A DNA stretch of 64,000 nucleotides from Kaistella yonginensis (GCF_030409525.1 NZ_JAUFQB010000007.1:86089-150088); one strand, 5' to 3'. Shown: positions 33,291-42,483, numbered from the stretch's first letter. Program-made: numbers and translations. Notes: generated from the letters alone by a model not told the origin.

Positions 33291-34450
33291 TTCAGATTAC
33301 TTTTAAAATTAGTATTAAAATTAAAAACCAAACTTAAGATTATAAATGGCATTGACATATTAAAGAAACTCAAATCAAAATAAGAGTTCACCATTACATT
33401 TTGATAACCATATTCTACCAAATGTAAGAAGTACGGAATTACTACCGCAATGAATAAAACGAACCCGGAGAAAAAAACACTGTTAGCATACGATTTTACT
33501 TTAAACGCAAGAATTATGGCCAAGACGAGATAAGAAACACTTAGAAATATCGGTTGCTTGCTCCCTTGAATGGTCAATGGATTGTGCGATAAAATCATTT
33601 CCCAATCCGCTGCATTTCGGAAAAACAAAAATAACATCGCAAAAACCACTACAACAAAAACGGAGATAAACCGTAATTTTTCTTGGCTAGAAAACTTATA
33701 AAAGGCTTTAGTTAAAAGAATTATTAAAGGAATGATCACTGATAAACGGGTAAGAAAAACAAGTGCAGTCATCACGGAAAGCCACTCTATTTTTAATTTA
33801 TTTTGCACGAATAATTTTGTCCAAACCAAATAAGAAAAACCTGTTACCAAAATAAAATTAGAAAAAAGGTCGCTTTTTGTGTAAACCTCCCATAAATAAC
33901 TTGGTGATAAAATGAACAAAACAATTGCAGCCAAGCGCAGTTTATAGGTTTTGAAAATTTTAAAAATTAAATATGAAAATAGCAGAAAACTAAATGATTG
34001 CAAAAAGCCCACGCTGCCGAAAACCACATAAAACGGCATTCCTAAAACAATTAGGAAAGGTAAATTTGAAGATTCTCTTCCCAAATAATTTCTAATATTA
34101 TAGGGGTATTCATTATTAAAGATTGCTTTTATACCAATTTCCATCGCATCCCAGCGATCCACATTTAAGGATTTCCCATCAACATAATAGTTTACAGCCA
34201 CACTAAAGATAAAAAATAATGCTACTAACCCCCAAAACAAATACTGGTAAGCGCTATTTCTAAGGTTTATTTTAAAGTAGAAAACCGCGAAAACAAGAAG
34301 TGACACCAGATAAACCGGAAAAATATAAAACGAAAACCGACCCCCATATTTCACTATGAACAAGCCATTTACGAAAAGATAAATAAAAAAAACAGCCCAT
34401 TTTTCAAGGTTGTTTAAAATTGTTGGTGGGGTGTATTCTGAAATTTGCAT
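33287..34450 (-). CDS. Polytopic membrane protein, GT-C/GT87-like glycosyltransferase candidate
   Basis: This 387-residue protein has about ten hydrophobic segments. The first large extracytoplasmic loop holds LNVDRWDAMEIGIKAIFNNEYPYN, a DxxD-like acidic loop position typical of GT-C lipid-sugar-dependent transferases (GT87/mannosyltransferase-like). The downstream region LSPSYLWEVYTKSDLFSN also suits that fold. It overlaps the GT2 gene by 4 bp. No Wzx or Wzy can be told apart with certainty, so assembly of a short oligosaccharide or a lipid-linked sugar step is inferred from context only. Confidence 0.68.
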   Translation of the reverse strand: MQISEYTPPTILNNLEKWAVFFIYLFVNGLFIVKYGGRFSFYIFPVYLVSLLVFAVFYFKINLRNSAYQYLFWGLVALFFIFSVAVNYYVDGKSLNVDRWDAMEIGIKAIFNNEYPYNIRNYLGRESSNLPFLIVLGMPFYVVFGSVGFLQSFSFLLFSYLIFKIFKTYKLRLAAIVLFILSPSYLWEVYTKSDLFSNFILVTGFSYLVWTKLFVQNKLKIEWLSVMTALVFLTRLSVIIPLIILLTKAFYKFSSQEKLRFISVFVVVVFAMLFLFFRNAADWEMILSHNPLTIQGSKQPIFLSVSYLVLAIILAFKVKSYANSVFFSGFVLFIAVVIPYFLHLVEYGYQNVMVNSYFDLSFFNMSMPFIILSLVFNFNTNFKSNLK

Positions 34451-34468
34451 GGCTGGTAATCTTCAGGA

Positions 34469-35083
34469 TTAAGAACTGCTTTCACTATAAGGCAATCTGT
34501 TCTGAATGGATCTTCCTAAAGAAATCTCATCGGCATATTCTAATTCATCGCCCACCGAAATTCCTCTTGCAATCGTTGAAAACCGGACTGGAGCAGCTTT
34601 AAATTTTTTGTAAATATAATAAGCGGTTGTATCGCCCTCCATGGTGGCGCTTAACGCGAAAATCAATTCTTTAACAACGCCATTTTCTAATTTTTTTTCG
34701 ATGGATGAGATATTAAGTTTATTGGGGCCAATACCTTCCATCGGAGAAATTTTACCGCCCAAGACCAGGTACTTTCCACGAAATTTTCCGGTATTTTCAA
34801 TGGCCATGACATCGCGAACATCTTCAACCACGCACAGGAGCTCTTCTGTCCTTTTTGGGTTTGCACAAATATCGCACATTTCAGCATCTGAAAAATTATG
34901 ACAGTTTTTACAATATTTAATATCGACCACTAATTTTTTTAAGGAATCGCCCAACGTAATCGCCTGGCTTTCGGGTTGCTTCAGCAGGTGCAATGCCAAA
35001 CGCAGTGCAGATTTTTTACCTATTCCCGGTAATCCCGATATTTCATCAACCGCTTTTGCTAATACTTTACTCGGATAATCCAT
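34469..35083 (-). CDS. recR: Recombination protein RecR
   Basis: This 204-residue protein has all RecR features in order: an N-terminal helix-hairpin-helix ([27 protein letters not shown]), a four-cysteine zinc finger ([16 protein letters not shown]), a Toprim domain with the acidic motif [17 protein letters not shown] and [16 protein letters not shown], and a C-terminal [16 protein letters not shown] plus [23 protein letters not shown]. It acts with RecF/RecO in loading RecA at gaps. It lies 18 bp upstream of the glycan gene at 33287-34450 on the same strand and may drive part of its expression. Confidence 0.96.
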   Translation of the reverse strand: MDYPSKVLAKAVDEISGLPGIGKKSALRLALHLLKQPESQAITLGDSLKKLVVDIKYCKNCHNFSDAEMCDICANPKRTEELLCVVEDVRDVMAIENTGKFRGKYLVLGGKISPMEGIGPNKLNISSIEKKLENGVVKELIFALSATMEGDTTAYYIYKKFKAAPVRFSTIARGISVGDELEYADEISLGRSIQNRLPYSESSS

Positions 35084-35155
35084 TTCACAAAAATAAAGTT
35101 TAAAAACAGAAGTTACAAGTTTCGCGGATTTTATTATCTTTAAAAAAAATATAAA

Positions 35156-35761
35156 ATGGTCCTAAAAAATCTAAATTACCCGCTTGATTTTAAATTTAAA
35201 ATCTCCACCCTTTCCAGTGATTTTAATATTACGGATAAGGATGGCAATTACGTCGCCTATGTTCGCCAAAAAATGTTTAAACTCAAAGAAGACGTCATCG
35301 TTTTTAATGATGAATCGAAATCGCAGGAACTCTTTAGAATAAAAGCAGACCGGTGGTTAGACTTTAATGCGAGTTATTCCATCAACGATCTTTTGAACAA
35401 TAAAAATTACGGTCGCTTGGCACGAAAAGGAATGCGCTCTTTTTGGAAATCACATTATGAAATCTTTGATGAAAATGACCAGCTTAAATTTAATATCAGC
35501 GAAGACAACGCTTGGGTGAAAATTATGGACGGAATGGTTGGCGAAATACCCATCATCGGAATGTTTACCGGCTATATCTTAAACCCGTCCTATACGGTAA
35601 AAGATGCAAATGGCAACGCGTATTTTAAGTTAAAAAAAATGCCCTCTCTTTTTGGCAGAAGATTTCAACTGGATCGAATAAAAGATATTGATGATCAAGA
35701 TGAATCATTGGTAGTTTTATCATTTTTAATGATGGTTTTATTGGAAAGAGCACGGGGATAA
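35156..35761 (+). CDS. LURP-one/Tubby C-terminal-like domain protein
   Basis: This 201-residue cytosolic protein matches the LURP-one-related fold: beta-strand blocks [42 protein letters not shown] and [17 protein letters not shown], and a central helix region. Similar proteins occur widely in Bacteroidota with no known role. The Tubby-like fold can bind phosphoinositides in eukaryotes, but that cannot be assumed here. It is divergent from recR and followed closely by a lipoprotein gene on the same strand. Confidence 0.75.
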   Translation: MVLKNLNYPLDFKFKISTLSSDFNITDKDGNYVAYVRQKMFKLKEDVIVFNDESKSQELFRIKADRWLDFNASYSINDLLNNKNYGRLARKGMRSFWKSHYEIFDENDQLKFNISEDNAWVKIMDGMVGEIPIIGMFTGYILNPSYTVKDANGNAYFKLKKMPSLFGRRFQLDRIKDIDDQDESLVVLSFLMMVLLERARG

Positions 35762-35794
35762 GCCAACTTATATTTTAAAATAACACCTATGATA

Positions 35795-36289
35795 ATGAAG
35801 AAAATTCTGCTGATCGCCTCTTTAATAATACTCTTCTCGTGTAAAAAAGAAGAACAAGTTTCCGAAACAAAACCCTTAAGCACAGATTCCATCTTGCTCG
35901 CAAATGATTCGTTGGCAGCCTCCCTGGAACCATTAAATCAAATTAAGCTGGAAACCTTTGGCTTCCCAGCCGAAGTTAGCGGATGCTCCTGTTACTTTTC
36001 TAAAAATAAGCAGGATTTTCAAGATGAGAAATATGTATACATTGATGATTACGGCAACAGCGCATTTTTAAAAATCGATGGAAAGATGGCCAAGATTAAA
36101 ATGGAAGAAGGTGATTTCGATCCCGACAATTTCAATAAAGTCATTAAAAATGAAGATTTCACCATTAGCATTCAAGGAAAAAAAGTAAATGAATTAGAAG
36201 AAGTGATGATGTTTGAAGGAACCATGACCGTAGAGAATAAAAACGGAGAAAAAACAATCACGCCTATTTATGGCGAATGTGGCTGTTAA
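35795..36289 (+). CDS. Lipoprotein with cysteine-rich DUF-like domain
   Basis: From ATG 35795 (an ATG two codons upstream is also possible) the protein has 164 residues, with a clear lipobox, LIILFSC. The mature part holds a GCSCYFSKNKQDFQDEKYVYIDDYG block and ends in PIYGECGC, so four or five cysteines flank the domain and may bind metal or form disulfides. No function is known to me. It lies 33 bp after the LURP-one gene, with a terminator behind it. Confidence 0.65.
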   Translation: MKKILLIASLIILFSCKKEEQVSETKPLSTDSILLANDSLAASLEPLNQIKLETFGFPAEVSGCSCYFSKNKQDFQDEKYVYIDDYGNSAFLKIDGKMAKIKMEEGDFDPDNFNKVIKNEDFTISIQGKKVNELEEVMMFEGTMTVENKNGEKTITPIYGECGC

Positions 36290-36312
36290 ATAGTCTTAAA
36301 ATTAAAATATTG

Positions 36313-36342
36313 CGCTTTTGAAAATTTCAGGAGCGTTTTTTT
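36313..36342 (+). terminator. Intrinsic terminator after the lipoprotein gene
   Basis: An 11-bp stem with two G-T pairs (36313-36323 with 36325-36335, tight loop) is followed by a T7 run, about 25 bp after the stop of the lipoprotein gene. Confidence 0.65.
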
Positions 36343-36347
36343 ATTTG

Positions 36348-36355
36348 TATTTTTG
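36348..36355 (+). promoter_or_regulatory. -7 promoter box for pepD
   Basis: TATTTTTG matches TAnnTTTG, 19 bp before the ATG at 36375 and just after the preceding terminator, as expected for an independent transcript. Confidence 0.5.
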
Positions 36356-36374
36356 AGGTAAATAAATTTTTAAA

Positions 36375-37817
36375 ATGGAATTATCACATCTCGAACCGCA
36401 AATCGTTTGGAAAAATTTTTCAGCGTTGAATGCAGTTCCTCGTCCCTCAAAAAAAGAAGAAAAAGTCATCGCATTTATTAAAAACTTTGGTGAACAATTA
36501 AATTTAGAAACCACCGTAGATGATGTCGGGAACGTAATCATTAAAAAACCTGCCACTGCTGGGATGGAAAACAGAAAATCTATTGTTTTACAATCTCACC
36601 TGGACATGGTTTGTCAGAAAAACAATGACGTAAATTTCGATTTTGAAACCCAGGGAATTCAAATGGAAGTTGATGGCGATTGGGTAAAAGCAAAAGGCAC
36701 AACTTTGGGTGCTGATAACGGTTTGGGTGTCGCCTCGATCATGAGTGTTTTAGAAAGCAATGACATTGCCCATCCCGCGTTAGAAGCTCTTTTTACCATT
36801 GATGAAGAAACAGGAATGACGGGCGCACTAGGATTAAAACCCGGACAATTGGAAGGCGAGATTTTGCTGAATTTAGATACTGAGGAAGATGACGAAATCG
36901 ACATCGGCTGTGCTGGTGGCGTAGATGTTACCGCTTCGCAAACCTATGGTTTAGAACATTCCAAGGGACAAATCGTAAAAATTACCGTGAAAGGTTTACA
37001 AGGTGGACATTCTGGAATGGATATTCACAAAGGTTTTGGAAATGCAAATGTTTTGCTCGGCAGGCTTTTATACACCGGTCTTTACAACCAAAATATACAG
37101 TTGATTTCTATGGACAGCGGCGGTTTACGCAATGCTATTCCAAGAGAAGGAAACGTGATTTTATCCGTCAGAAATTCAGTTGAATTTATTGATGGAGCTA
37201 ACAGTTTGAAAGCTGCGATTTTAGAAGAATTTGCTTCTGTTGAAAAGGATTTCCATATCAATATCGAAAATTTCTCAACACCAGAAAAAGCGATTTCTGA
37301 AGAAGATTCAAAAAAAATTATTCTGGCCTTAAAATCTGCGCACAATGGCGTGTACAGAATGTCTCCGGATGTTTCCAATTTGGTGGAAACCTCTAATAAT
37401 ATTGCGAGAGTAGCCTTGAAAAATGGAGAATTAAAGATTTTAAACCTGTCGCGATCATCGGTTGATTCTACAAAATATGCCGTGGCAGAACAATTAAAAT
37501 CGGTTTATGAATTAGCGGGTATGCAGGTAGAATTTGGTGGGTCTTACCCCGGTTGGAAGCCAAAACCAGGATCTGAAATCGTAAAAGTAATGGAGAAAAT
37601 CTATGAAAAAGATTTCGGTGAAAAGCCGCAGGTTGTGGCTTGCCATGCAGGATTAGAATGTGGCATCATCGGTGCCAATTACCCCGATATGGAAATGGTG
37701 AGTTTTGGGCCCACCATTCGCGGTGCTCACTCGCCTGATGAAAGGGCTAATATTCCTTCAGTTCAGAAATTCTGGGGATTCTTAAAAGAGATTTTAGCCA
37801 ATATTCCAGCAAAATAA
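36375..37817 (+). CDS. pepD: Aminoacyl-histidine dipeptidase (cytosol non-specific dipeptidase)
   Basis: This 480-residue M20-family enzyme shows the metal-ligand motifs SHLDMVCQK, GTTLGADNGLGVA, IDEETGMTGA, LNLDTEEDDEIDIGCAGG and HAGLECGII. It has a dimerisation/lid segment with GLQGGHSGMDIHKGFGNAN. Length and motifs match PepD (carnosinase-like), which cleaves Xaa-His and other dipeptides in the cytosol. It has its own promoter box and a very strong terminator. Confidence 0.95.
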   Translation: MELSHLEPQIVWKNFSALNAVPRPSKKEEKVIAFIKNFGEQLNLETTVDDVGNVIIKKPATAGMENRKSIVLQSHLDMVCQKNNDVNFDFETQGIQMEVDGDWVKAKGTTLGADNGLGVASIMSVLESNDIAHPALEALFTIDEETGMTGALGLKPGQLEGEILLNLDTEEDDEIDIGCAGGVDVTASQTYGLEHSKGQIVKITVKGLQGGHSGMDIHKGFGNANVLLGRLLYTGLYNQNIQLISMDSGGLRNAIPREGNVILSVRNSVEFIDGANSLKAAILEEFASVEKDFHINIENFSTPEKAISEEDSKKIILALKSAHNGVYRMSPDVSNLVETSNNIARVALKNGELKILNLSRSSVDSTKYAVAEQLKSVYELAGMQVEFGGSYPGWKPKPGSEIVKVMEKIYEKDFGEKPQVVACHAGLECGIIGANYPDMEMVSFGPTIRGAHSPDERANIPSVQKFWGFLKEILANIPAK

Positions 37818-37832
37818 TTTTAAACAAACACC

Positions 37833-37875
37833 TAATAAAAGACAAAATACGGTCATCGTGTTTTGTCTTTTATTA
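37833..37875 (+). terminator. Strong intrinsic terminator after pepD
   Basis: A 15-bp perfect stem, TAATAAAAGACAAAA (37833-37847) with TTTTGTCTTTTATTA (37861-37875), loop 13 bases, T-rich exit. Being A/T-flanked it may work in both directions. Confidence 0.82.
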
Positions 37876-37897
37876 TTAAACTTGAATCCTGTATATT

Positions 37898-38068
37898 TCA
37901 AGGACGGACTTTCCCATTTCTCATGTTCTTCAATTTGGTTTGTTCCTCTAAAATTTCATCGTTTTTTAAGACATTAATGCCACCAATCTTTCGGTCGACT
38001 AGCGCTTTTACGCCGGTGTGAAATTTTACTGATTGATCGATTGGTAAATTTGGTTTAATTATTTTCAT
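37898..38068 (-). CDS. Small protein (56 residues) downstream of the AraC regulator
   Basis: An ATG-started frame of 56 codons on the minus strand encodes MKIIKPNLPIDQSVKFHTGV, then a charged segment with KALVDRKIGGINVLKNDEIL and EEQTKLKNMR, ending in a basic NGKVRP tail. It is soluble, basic and has no signal. The gap to the AraC gene is 17 bp on the same strand, so it should share that transcript. I know of no family; the regular length, start and position make a real gene likely. Confidence 0.55.
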   Translation of the reverse strand: MKIIKPNLPIDQSVKFHTGVKALVDRKIGGINVLKNDEILEEQTKLKNMRNGKVRP

Positions 38069-38085
38069 TGTAATATATTTTAAGT

Positions 38086-38976
38086 TTATAAAGTTGAGTG
38101 GGTCTCTCGAAATTTTTTTCGAAAATTGTTTGGACTTTCCTGTGCAATTTTCTTGAAATACTTTCCAAAGTGTGATTTATCAGAAAAGCCTAATTCGTAG
38201 GAGATTTCGGTGACCGATAAGTCGGTATTTAATAGCAGTCGTTCTGCCTGGAGAATTACTCGATTTTGTATAAAATTTTCTGCCGAAATATCTAATTTTT
38301 CTTTAACCAAAGCATTCAAATAGTTAGCAGAAATTGTTAATTTTTCTGAATAATCAGAGGTTCTTTTCAGTTCTTTAAAATGAAGTTCTACCAGATTCTT
38401 AAACTGGTCTACATATGAACTTTTCCGGTCTGTACTAAAGTCACTATAAGCCGGATGATCGGTTTTTCTGATGTATTTCAACATCGATGTTTTTAATAAT
38501 AAACAGATAATTTCTTTGCTTAAAATTCCTGGCTGATCAAATTCTTTTTTAATATCGCTTATTCCAAGTCTGAAATTGGCCAAATCAATTTTCGAAAAAT
38601 CAAGAGATGAAGGCAAATTCGCAAAGGCAGTATCATTTTTTATTTTTCTGTTTCCGGTGTAGATTAAATTATAGAATGATCTTGTAAAAAGCACCGCTTC
38701 TCCCGAAAAATTTTCAACTTTCGAAAAGAGAAAGACCTGATTGTAATTCACAAAAAACACCCTTCCTTTTTTGAGCTCATGTACTTCTTGGTCGATTATT
38801 AAATTCCCGGAACCGCTTTGCACGATTAGTAGCGTATAGAATTTTGTTTTATAAGAATTCTGCGCACTAAATACGGAAATCAAATCTGATGGACTCAAAT
38901 AGACCAATTCTCCATCAAAAGAAAAAGGCCGTTTTAAGGAGCTGATTGTCATTCTGTTAATGAATGAATTTGTCAT
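38086..38976 (-). CDS. AraC family transcriptional regulator
   Basis: This 296-residue protein has an N-terminal cupin-like sensing half (VHELKKGRVFFVNYNQVFLFSK) and a C-terminal AraC DNA-binding domain with two helix-turn-helix units: LTISANYLNALVKEKLDISAENFIQNRVILQAERLL and LSVTEISYELGFSDKSHFGKYFKKIAQESPNNFRKK. The second unit is canonical. It is the first gene of a pair with a 56-residue protein. The inducer and targets are unknown; the racemase-like operon just upstream on the same strand is a possible but unproven target. Confidence 0.9.
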   Translation of the reverse strand: MTNSFINRMTISSLKRPFSFDGELVYLSPSDLISVFSAQNSYKTKFYTLLIVQSGSGNLIIDQEVHELKKGRVFFVNYNQVFLFSKVENFSGEAVLFTRSFYNLIYTGNRKIKNDTAFANLPSSLDFSKIDLANFRLGISDIKKEFDQPGILSKEIICLLLKTSMLKYIRKTDHPAYSDFSTDRKSSYVDQFKNLVELHFKELKRTSDYSEKLTISANYLNALVKEKLDISAENFIQNRVILQAERLLLNTDLSVTEISYELGFSDKSHFGKYFKKIAQESPNNFRKKFRETHSTL

Positions 38977-39051
38977 AAACTAAAGTATCTTTTAATTATG
39001 ATATAAAGATAATACAAACCACTAATAAACGTTATTTTTGAGTGAAATATT

Positions 39052-40173
39052 TTAGTTTAAACAGACATATTCGTCAGCCCTACCTTCTATGGGAATCATT
39101 TCTGTATCTACTTTTTTATCAACATAATCAGAATTCATGGCGCGTAAAACGGCCATATAATTCATGCTAAAATCAATCGTATCGCCAACTTCCAGATGTT
39201 CTGTGTTTTCACCCAGATCTAAAATCAGCATATCTGAACTTGCTCCTATAATTTCAATTCCAGGCAATAATACGGCAATATCTTTATGATCAATATCCAG
39301 CAAACCAACATCAACAATAGCTCTTATTGAAGATTTTCCTTTTTCTTCTTCCGAAAACGTTGGAGTTTCGCCGGTAAGATTAGTTCCCACCGTTCCCGAG
39401 GGAATGGTGGGCTTTTCCTGCATTTCTATGATTTCGGCAGTGAGGGTAAAAACATCTTGGTACATTCCTGTTAATGAAGAATCCTCGTACACATTCGTCC
39501 CAAAAAACAGGGTTTCTCCGACCCGAAAATGATTGATTCCATCTGGAACTTCATTTTTAAAAATCAGCGGAATCGTCACTGAAGATCCACCCGAAATATA
39601 GGGAATGGTTTTGCCAGAATGTTCTTCTATTATTTCTTTAAAACGGTTGAGTTTTACCAATTTTTTCTCGTCGGGCAAAATACCGTTCAAACAATTCAGA
39701 TTGGTACCCAAGGCGACAACTTCAATATTGGGTAATGCAATAACCTCATCGTAAAACTGCATAAGATTTCTGACCATAATTCCTTCGCGCAATTCTCCCA
39801 TTTCAACCATGAGCACTACCCTATGGATTTTATTCTGTTTTACAGCTTCTTCTGATAGCAATTCTAAAGTAGCGATTTCTGTATTGAAACTTACATCTGC
39901 AAATTTTACAATGCTTTTGGCCAAGCGCTTTGCTGGCGGCTTAATATAAATGGTTTGCGTGCTGGGCGACAGCTTTTTGATCGTCTTCAGGTTGCTTAAT
40001 CTGGAATCACAAATTTCTTTGTCAGACAAGTTCAGCAGAACCTCTAAGAATTTTTCATTCCCACATAAAAGTTTAGCAACGATCGCCCATTCAATTTTAT
40101 TCTGCGCAAAAACCTGATTGAGCACTTTAAAATTATGACGTAGTTTCGTGGAATGTAAAGTAATGTATGACAT
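39052..40173 (-). CDS. PLP-dependent alanine/ornithine racemase-like protein
   Basis: This 373-residue protein shows the alanine-racemase-like TIM barrel: LRHNFKVLNQVFAQNKIEWAIVAKLLCGN with the candidate PLP lysine in VAKLLCGN, VVLMVEMGELREGIM, YISGGSSVTIPLIF (phosphate-binding SGGSS), GINHFRVGETLFFG, and a C-terminal beta domain with DVGLLDID. The pattern fits the Alr-related YhfX/ornithine-racemase group rather than cell-wall Alr. It lies 1 bp after the GNAT gene, in an operon with Usp and GNAT proteins. The substrate is not known. Confidence 0.8.
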   Translation of the reverse strand: MSYITLHSTKLRHNFKVLNQVFAQNKIEWAIVAKLLCGNEKFLEVLLNLSDKEICDSRLSNLKTIKKLSPSTQTIYIKPPAKRLAKSIVKFADVSFNTEIATLELLSEEAVKQNKIHRVVLMVEMGELREGIMVRNLMQFYDEVIALPNIEVVALGTNLNCLNGILPDEKKLVKLNRFKEIIEEHSGKTIPYISGGSSVTIPLIFKNEVPDGINHFRVGETLFFGTNVYEDSSLTGMYQDVFTLTAEIIEMQEKPTIPSGTVGTNLTGETPTFSEEEKGKSSIRAIVDVGLLDIDHKDIAVLLPGIEIIGASSDMLILDLGENTEHLEVGDTIDFSMNYMAVLRAMNSDYVDKKVDTEMIPIEGRADEYVCLN

Positions 40174-40174
40174 G

Positions 40175-40621
40175 TTATTTTTTTAATCTCATCTCGAGAT
40201 ATTTACTGGTAAAGCCCAGCTTTTCATATAAAAATTTGGCCGGATTATCGGGTTCGCAGTGCAAAGCCATATCGCCTTCAGACAGATCTATGGCGGTTTG
40301 CATCATTTTTTTTCCAACTCCTTTTCCGCGAAAATCTTTATCAGTGGCGATATAAACCAAGATATTTTCTGGGATATAACCGTTCATTCCGGTTTTATTA
40401 ATGATTACCGCGCCAGCCATTTTCTGGGTTTCAGCGTCGATGGCTGAAATGACCAAGCCACCTGGTTTATCATCTTTTCCAAAAGCATAATCAAGGCATT
40501 TTTCGATATCTTCTTTCGGATCGCCATATTGATCTAAACTTTCAAAAAGAAAATCGATGATTTCTTTCTTTGTATTTTCTGGAGCTTTATTTTGAGCTGA
40601 ATAAGTATTTATTTGAATCAT
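40175..40621 (-). CDS. GNAT family N-acetyltransferase
   Basis: This 148-residue protein has the GNAT fold, with acetyl-CoA motif A near residues 91-108: ILVYIATDKDFRGKGVGKKMMQ (R/Q-x-x-G-x-G/A intact). The C-terminal MALHCEPDNPAKFLYEKLGFTSKYLEMRLKK is also characteristic. The substrate is unknown. The stop is 1 bp from the racemase-like gene and the start is 9 bp after the universal stress gene, so the three form a tight operon. Confidence 0.88.
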   Translation of the reverse strand: MIQINTYSAQNKAPENTKKEIIDFLFESLDQYGDPKEDIEKCLDYAFGKDDKPGGLVISAIDAETQKMAGAVIINKTGMNGYIPENILVYIATDKDFRGKGVGKKMMQTAIDLSEGDMALHCEPDNPAKFLYEKLGFTSKYLEMRLKK

Positions 40622-40630
40622 ATTTGAATT

Positions 40631-41548
40631 TTATCCAGGAATCGGCATGGTTAAATCGTAACCAATAGTATGTTCCTTTTTATTTTTAATTTTAATTTTC
40701 TTACGTTTTGATTTCACGATGAATAACGGAATATCTGATCCATTAATCATTTTTTTAAAGAAATTGTCTGCCATAAACGATTTCCAGGAATTTTCATCTT
40801 TATTGGCCAACATAATAATATCGCACTTTTTATCGATGGCTGCCTTCGAAATAAGCTCCGCATTATCATAAGACAACTGAAACTCTGAGTGATAATTCGC
40901 AGATTTGAACATCAAATTTTTCTTCATTTCGACGTAAGCTTGTTTAATGTTAAGCATTTCATCAACCGCCCCAACTCCTAAAAGCATAATCGCGCCGTTG
41001 TTTTTATGCGCCAGTAAAACTGATAAATCTGCTTTGTGATCCAGCTGCTGTTCTACTCTTACCGGAAAAAGAACCTTTTTGAAGGATGTTTTTTTAAATT
41101 TCTCGGGAATTAAAAGCACGGAACAATTTGCATGTAAAAGTACATTATAAGAATTTGAGCCCAATAAAAACTGCTTCATCTTTTGTCGACCAGCTGTTCC
41201 CATGACCACTAAATCTAGCTGATCGGTCGCGACCAGATCATTAATCGTTTCTACAATATTCTCGCTGGAAATTCTGGTCTCCACTGTTAGATTATATTTT
41301 TCTTGAAAAGAATTTTTAAGCTTTTCTAATTTTGCACTGGCAAGATTAATACTATCCTGTACGACTTCTGAACCGATCACTTGCTTTCCGCCGCGACCAA
41401 TTACATAATAGGATTGAACCGTGTGCGATACAATCAATTTTGCCTCATGACGCTGCGCCATTTTCGCTGCAACTTTCAAAGCATTTTTTGATATATCGGA
41501 AAAATCGGTCGGTACTAATATGGTTTTGATTTCACTTTTCATCTTCAT
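40631..41548 (-). CDS. Tandem universal stress protein (UspA domain) protein
   Basis: This 305-residue protein carries two UspA-like halves. The first (about 6-155) is typical: ILVPTDFSDISKNALKVAAKMAQ, LVVMGTAGRQKMKQFLLGSNSYNVLLHANCSVLLIP with the G-x-x-G-x(9)-G-S/N nucleotide pattern. The second half (about 160-285) is more diverged, FKKVLFPVRVEQQLDHKADLS. Such proteins bind ATP or AMP and respond to stress; output is unclear. It heads the Usp-GNAT-racemase operon and has a TAnnTTTG box upstream. Confidence 0.88.
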   Translation of the reverse strand: MKMKSEIKTILVPTDFSDISKNALKVAAKMAQRHEAKLIVSHTVQSYYVIGRGGKQVIGSEVVQDSINLASAKLEKLKNSFQEKYNLTVETRISSENIVETINDLVATDQLDLVVMGTAGRQKMKQFLLGSNSYNVLLHANCSVLLIPEKFKKTSFKKVLFPVRVEQQLDHKADLSVLLAHKNNGAIMLLGVGAVDEMLNIKQAYVEMKKNLMFKSANYHSEFQLSYDNAELISKAAIDKKCDIIMLANKDENSWKSFMADNFFKKMINGSDIPLFIVKSKRKKIKIKNKKEHTIGYDLTMPIPG

Positions 41549-41577
41549 TTATTTACTGTTCATAACATTTCGTATGG

Positions 41578-41585
41578 CAAAATTA
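41578..41585 (-). promoter_or_regulatory. -7 promoter box for the Usp-GNAT-racemase operon
   Basis: The minus strand reads TAATTTTG, a TAnnTTTG match, ending 29 bp before the start at 41548. No spaced -33 element is visible. Confidence 0.42.
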
Positions 41586-41846
41586 CAAAGAGAAGTTCAT
41601 TAAACGTGTGAGTTATACGCTTAATCGTGGTACCAATTACTTATGATATAAAAATATTTCGTACAATTATTTTCTTAGCGTTATCAATGTGTTCAAATGT
41701 TAATATCAATAATTAATTACAAATATTCAGTAATAAAAGCCATGGGTTCACTAAAAAACATTGTATTTTTCATAAAGAAAGCAATTTTTAAACATCCAAA
41801 CTTTATTTGCCTCGTACTTCAATTTAAAAATCTAACCTTTAAAAAT

Positions 41847-42395
41847 ATGGCCTTAGAAAATAATTACGACGACCTTTTCCAGATTATAAAGCAGCGATTT
41901 GACGATAATAAATCCCGACATCCTGATTTAAATTGGGAAGATATTCAGCAAAAGCTTAGTAAAGACTCCAAAAAATTGGAATCATTACGTCAAATGGAGG
42001 ACAATGGTGGCGAACCAGATGTTATTGCGATAGATCAAAAGTCCGGCGAATATTTATTTTTCGATTGTGCTGCAGAAAGCCCGAAAGGTCGTAGAAGTTT
42101 TTGTTATGATAAAGCCGCACTCGAAAAAAGAAAAGAAAATAAGCCAAATAATAATGCCGTAGATGCTGCGAAATCTATGGGCATCGATCTTCTTACTGAA
42201 GAAGAATACCGTGAATTACAAAGACATGGAACCTTTGATTCTAAAACCTCAAGTTGGTTGAAAACTCCTGAAAAAATACGCAAACTTGGTGGGGCAATTT
42301 TTGCAGATTTACGCTTTAAAACTGTTTTTATTTATCATAGCGGTGCAGAGTCGTATTATGCATCGAGAGGATTTCGGGGCGTTTTATGGGTTTAA
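41847..42395 (+). CDS. DUF4256 domain-containing protein
   Basis: From ATG 41847 (MALENNYDDLFQIIKQRF) the protein has 182 residues; a 50-codon upstream extension is low-complexity and non-homologous. The body fits DUF4256: LRQMEDNGGEPDVIAIDQKSGEYLFFDCAAESPKGRRSFCYDKAALEKRKENKP, MGIDLLTEEEYRELQRHGTFDSKTSSWLKTP and YHSGAESYYASRGFRGVLWV. The family function is unknown. It is a single gene with a strong terminator. No signal peptide. Confidence 0.85.
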   Translation: MALENNYDDLFQIIKQRFDDNKSRHPDLNWEDIQQKLSKDSKKLESLRQMEDNGGEPDVIAIDQKSGEYLFFDCAAESPKGRRSFCYDKAALEKRKENKPNNNAVDAAKSMGIDLLTEEEYRELQRHGTFDSKTSSWLKTPEKIRKLGGAIFADLRFKTVFIYHSGAESYYASRGFRGVLWV

Positions 42396-42423
42396 ATTTC
42401 ACCCTCAAAATCAGTTATAAAAA

Positions 42424-42455
42424 AAGGTCGGAAGCACCTGCTTCCGACCTTATCA
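42424..42455. terminator. Strong terminator between DUF4256 and the endonuclease gene
   Basis: A 12-bp perfect GC-rich stem, AAGGTCGGAAGC (42424-42435) with GCTTCCGACCTT (42440-42451), tetraloop ACCT, A-rich left flank and T-containing right flank. It serves the convergent genes. Confidence 0.78.
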
Positions 42456-42483
42456 TTATTTTCCACTAAAAAAAATCTACATC

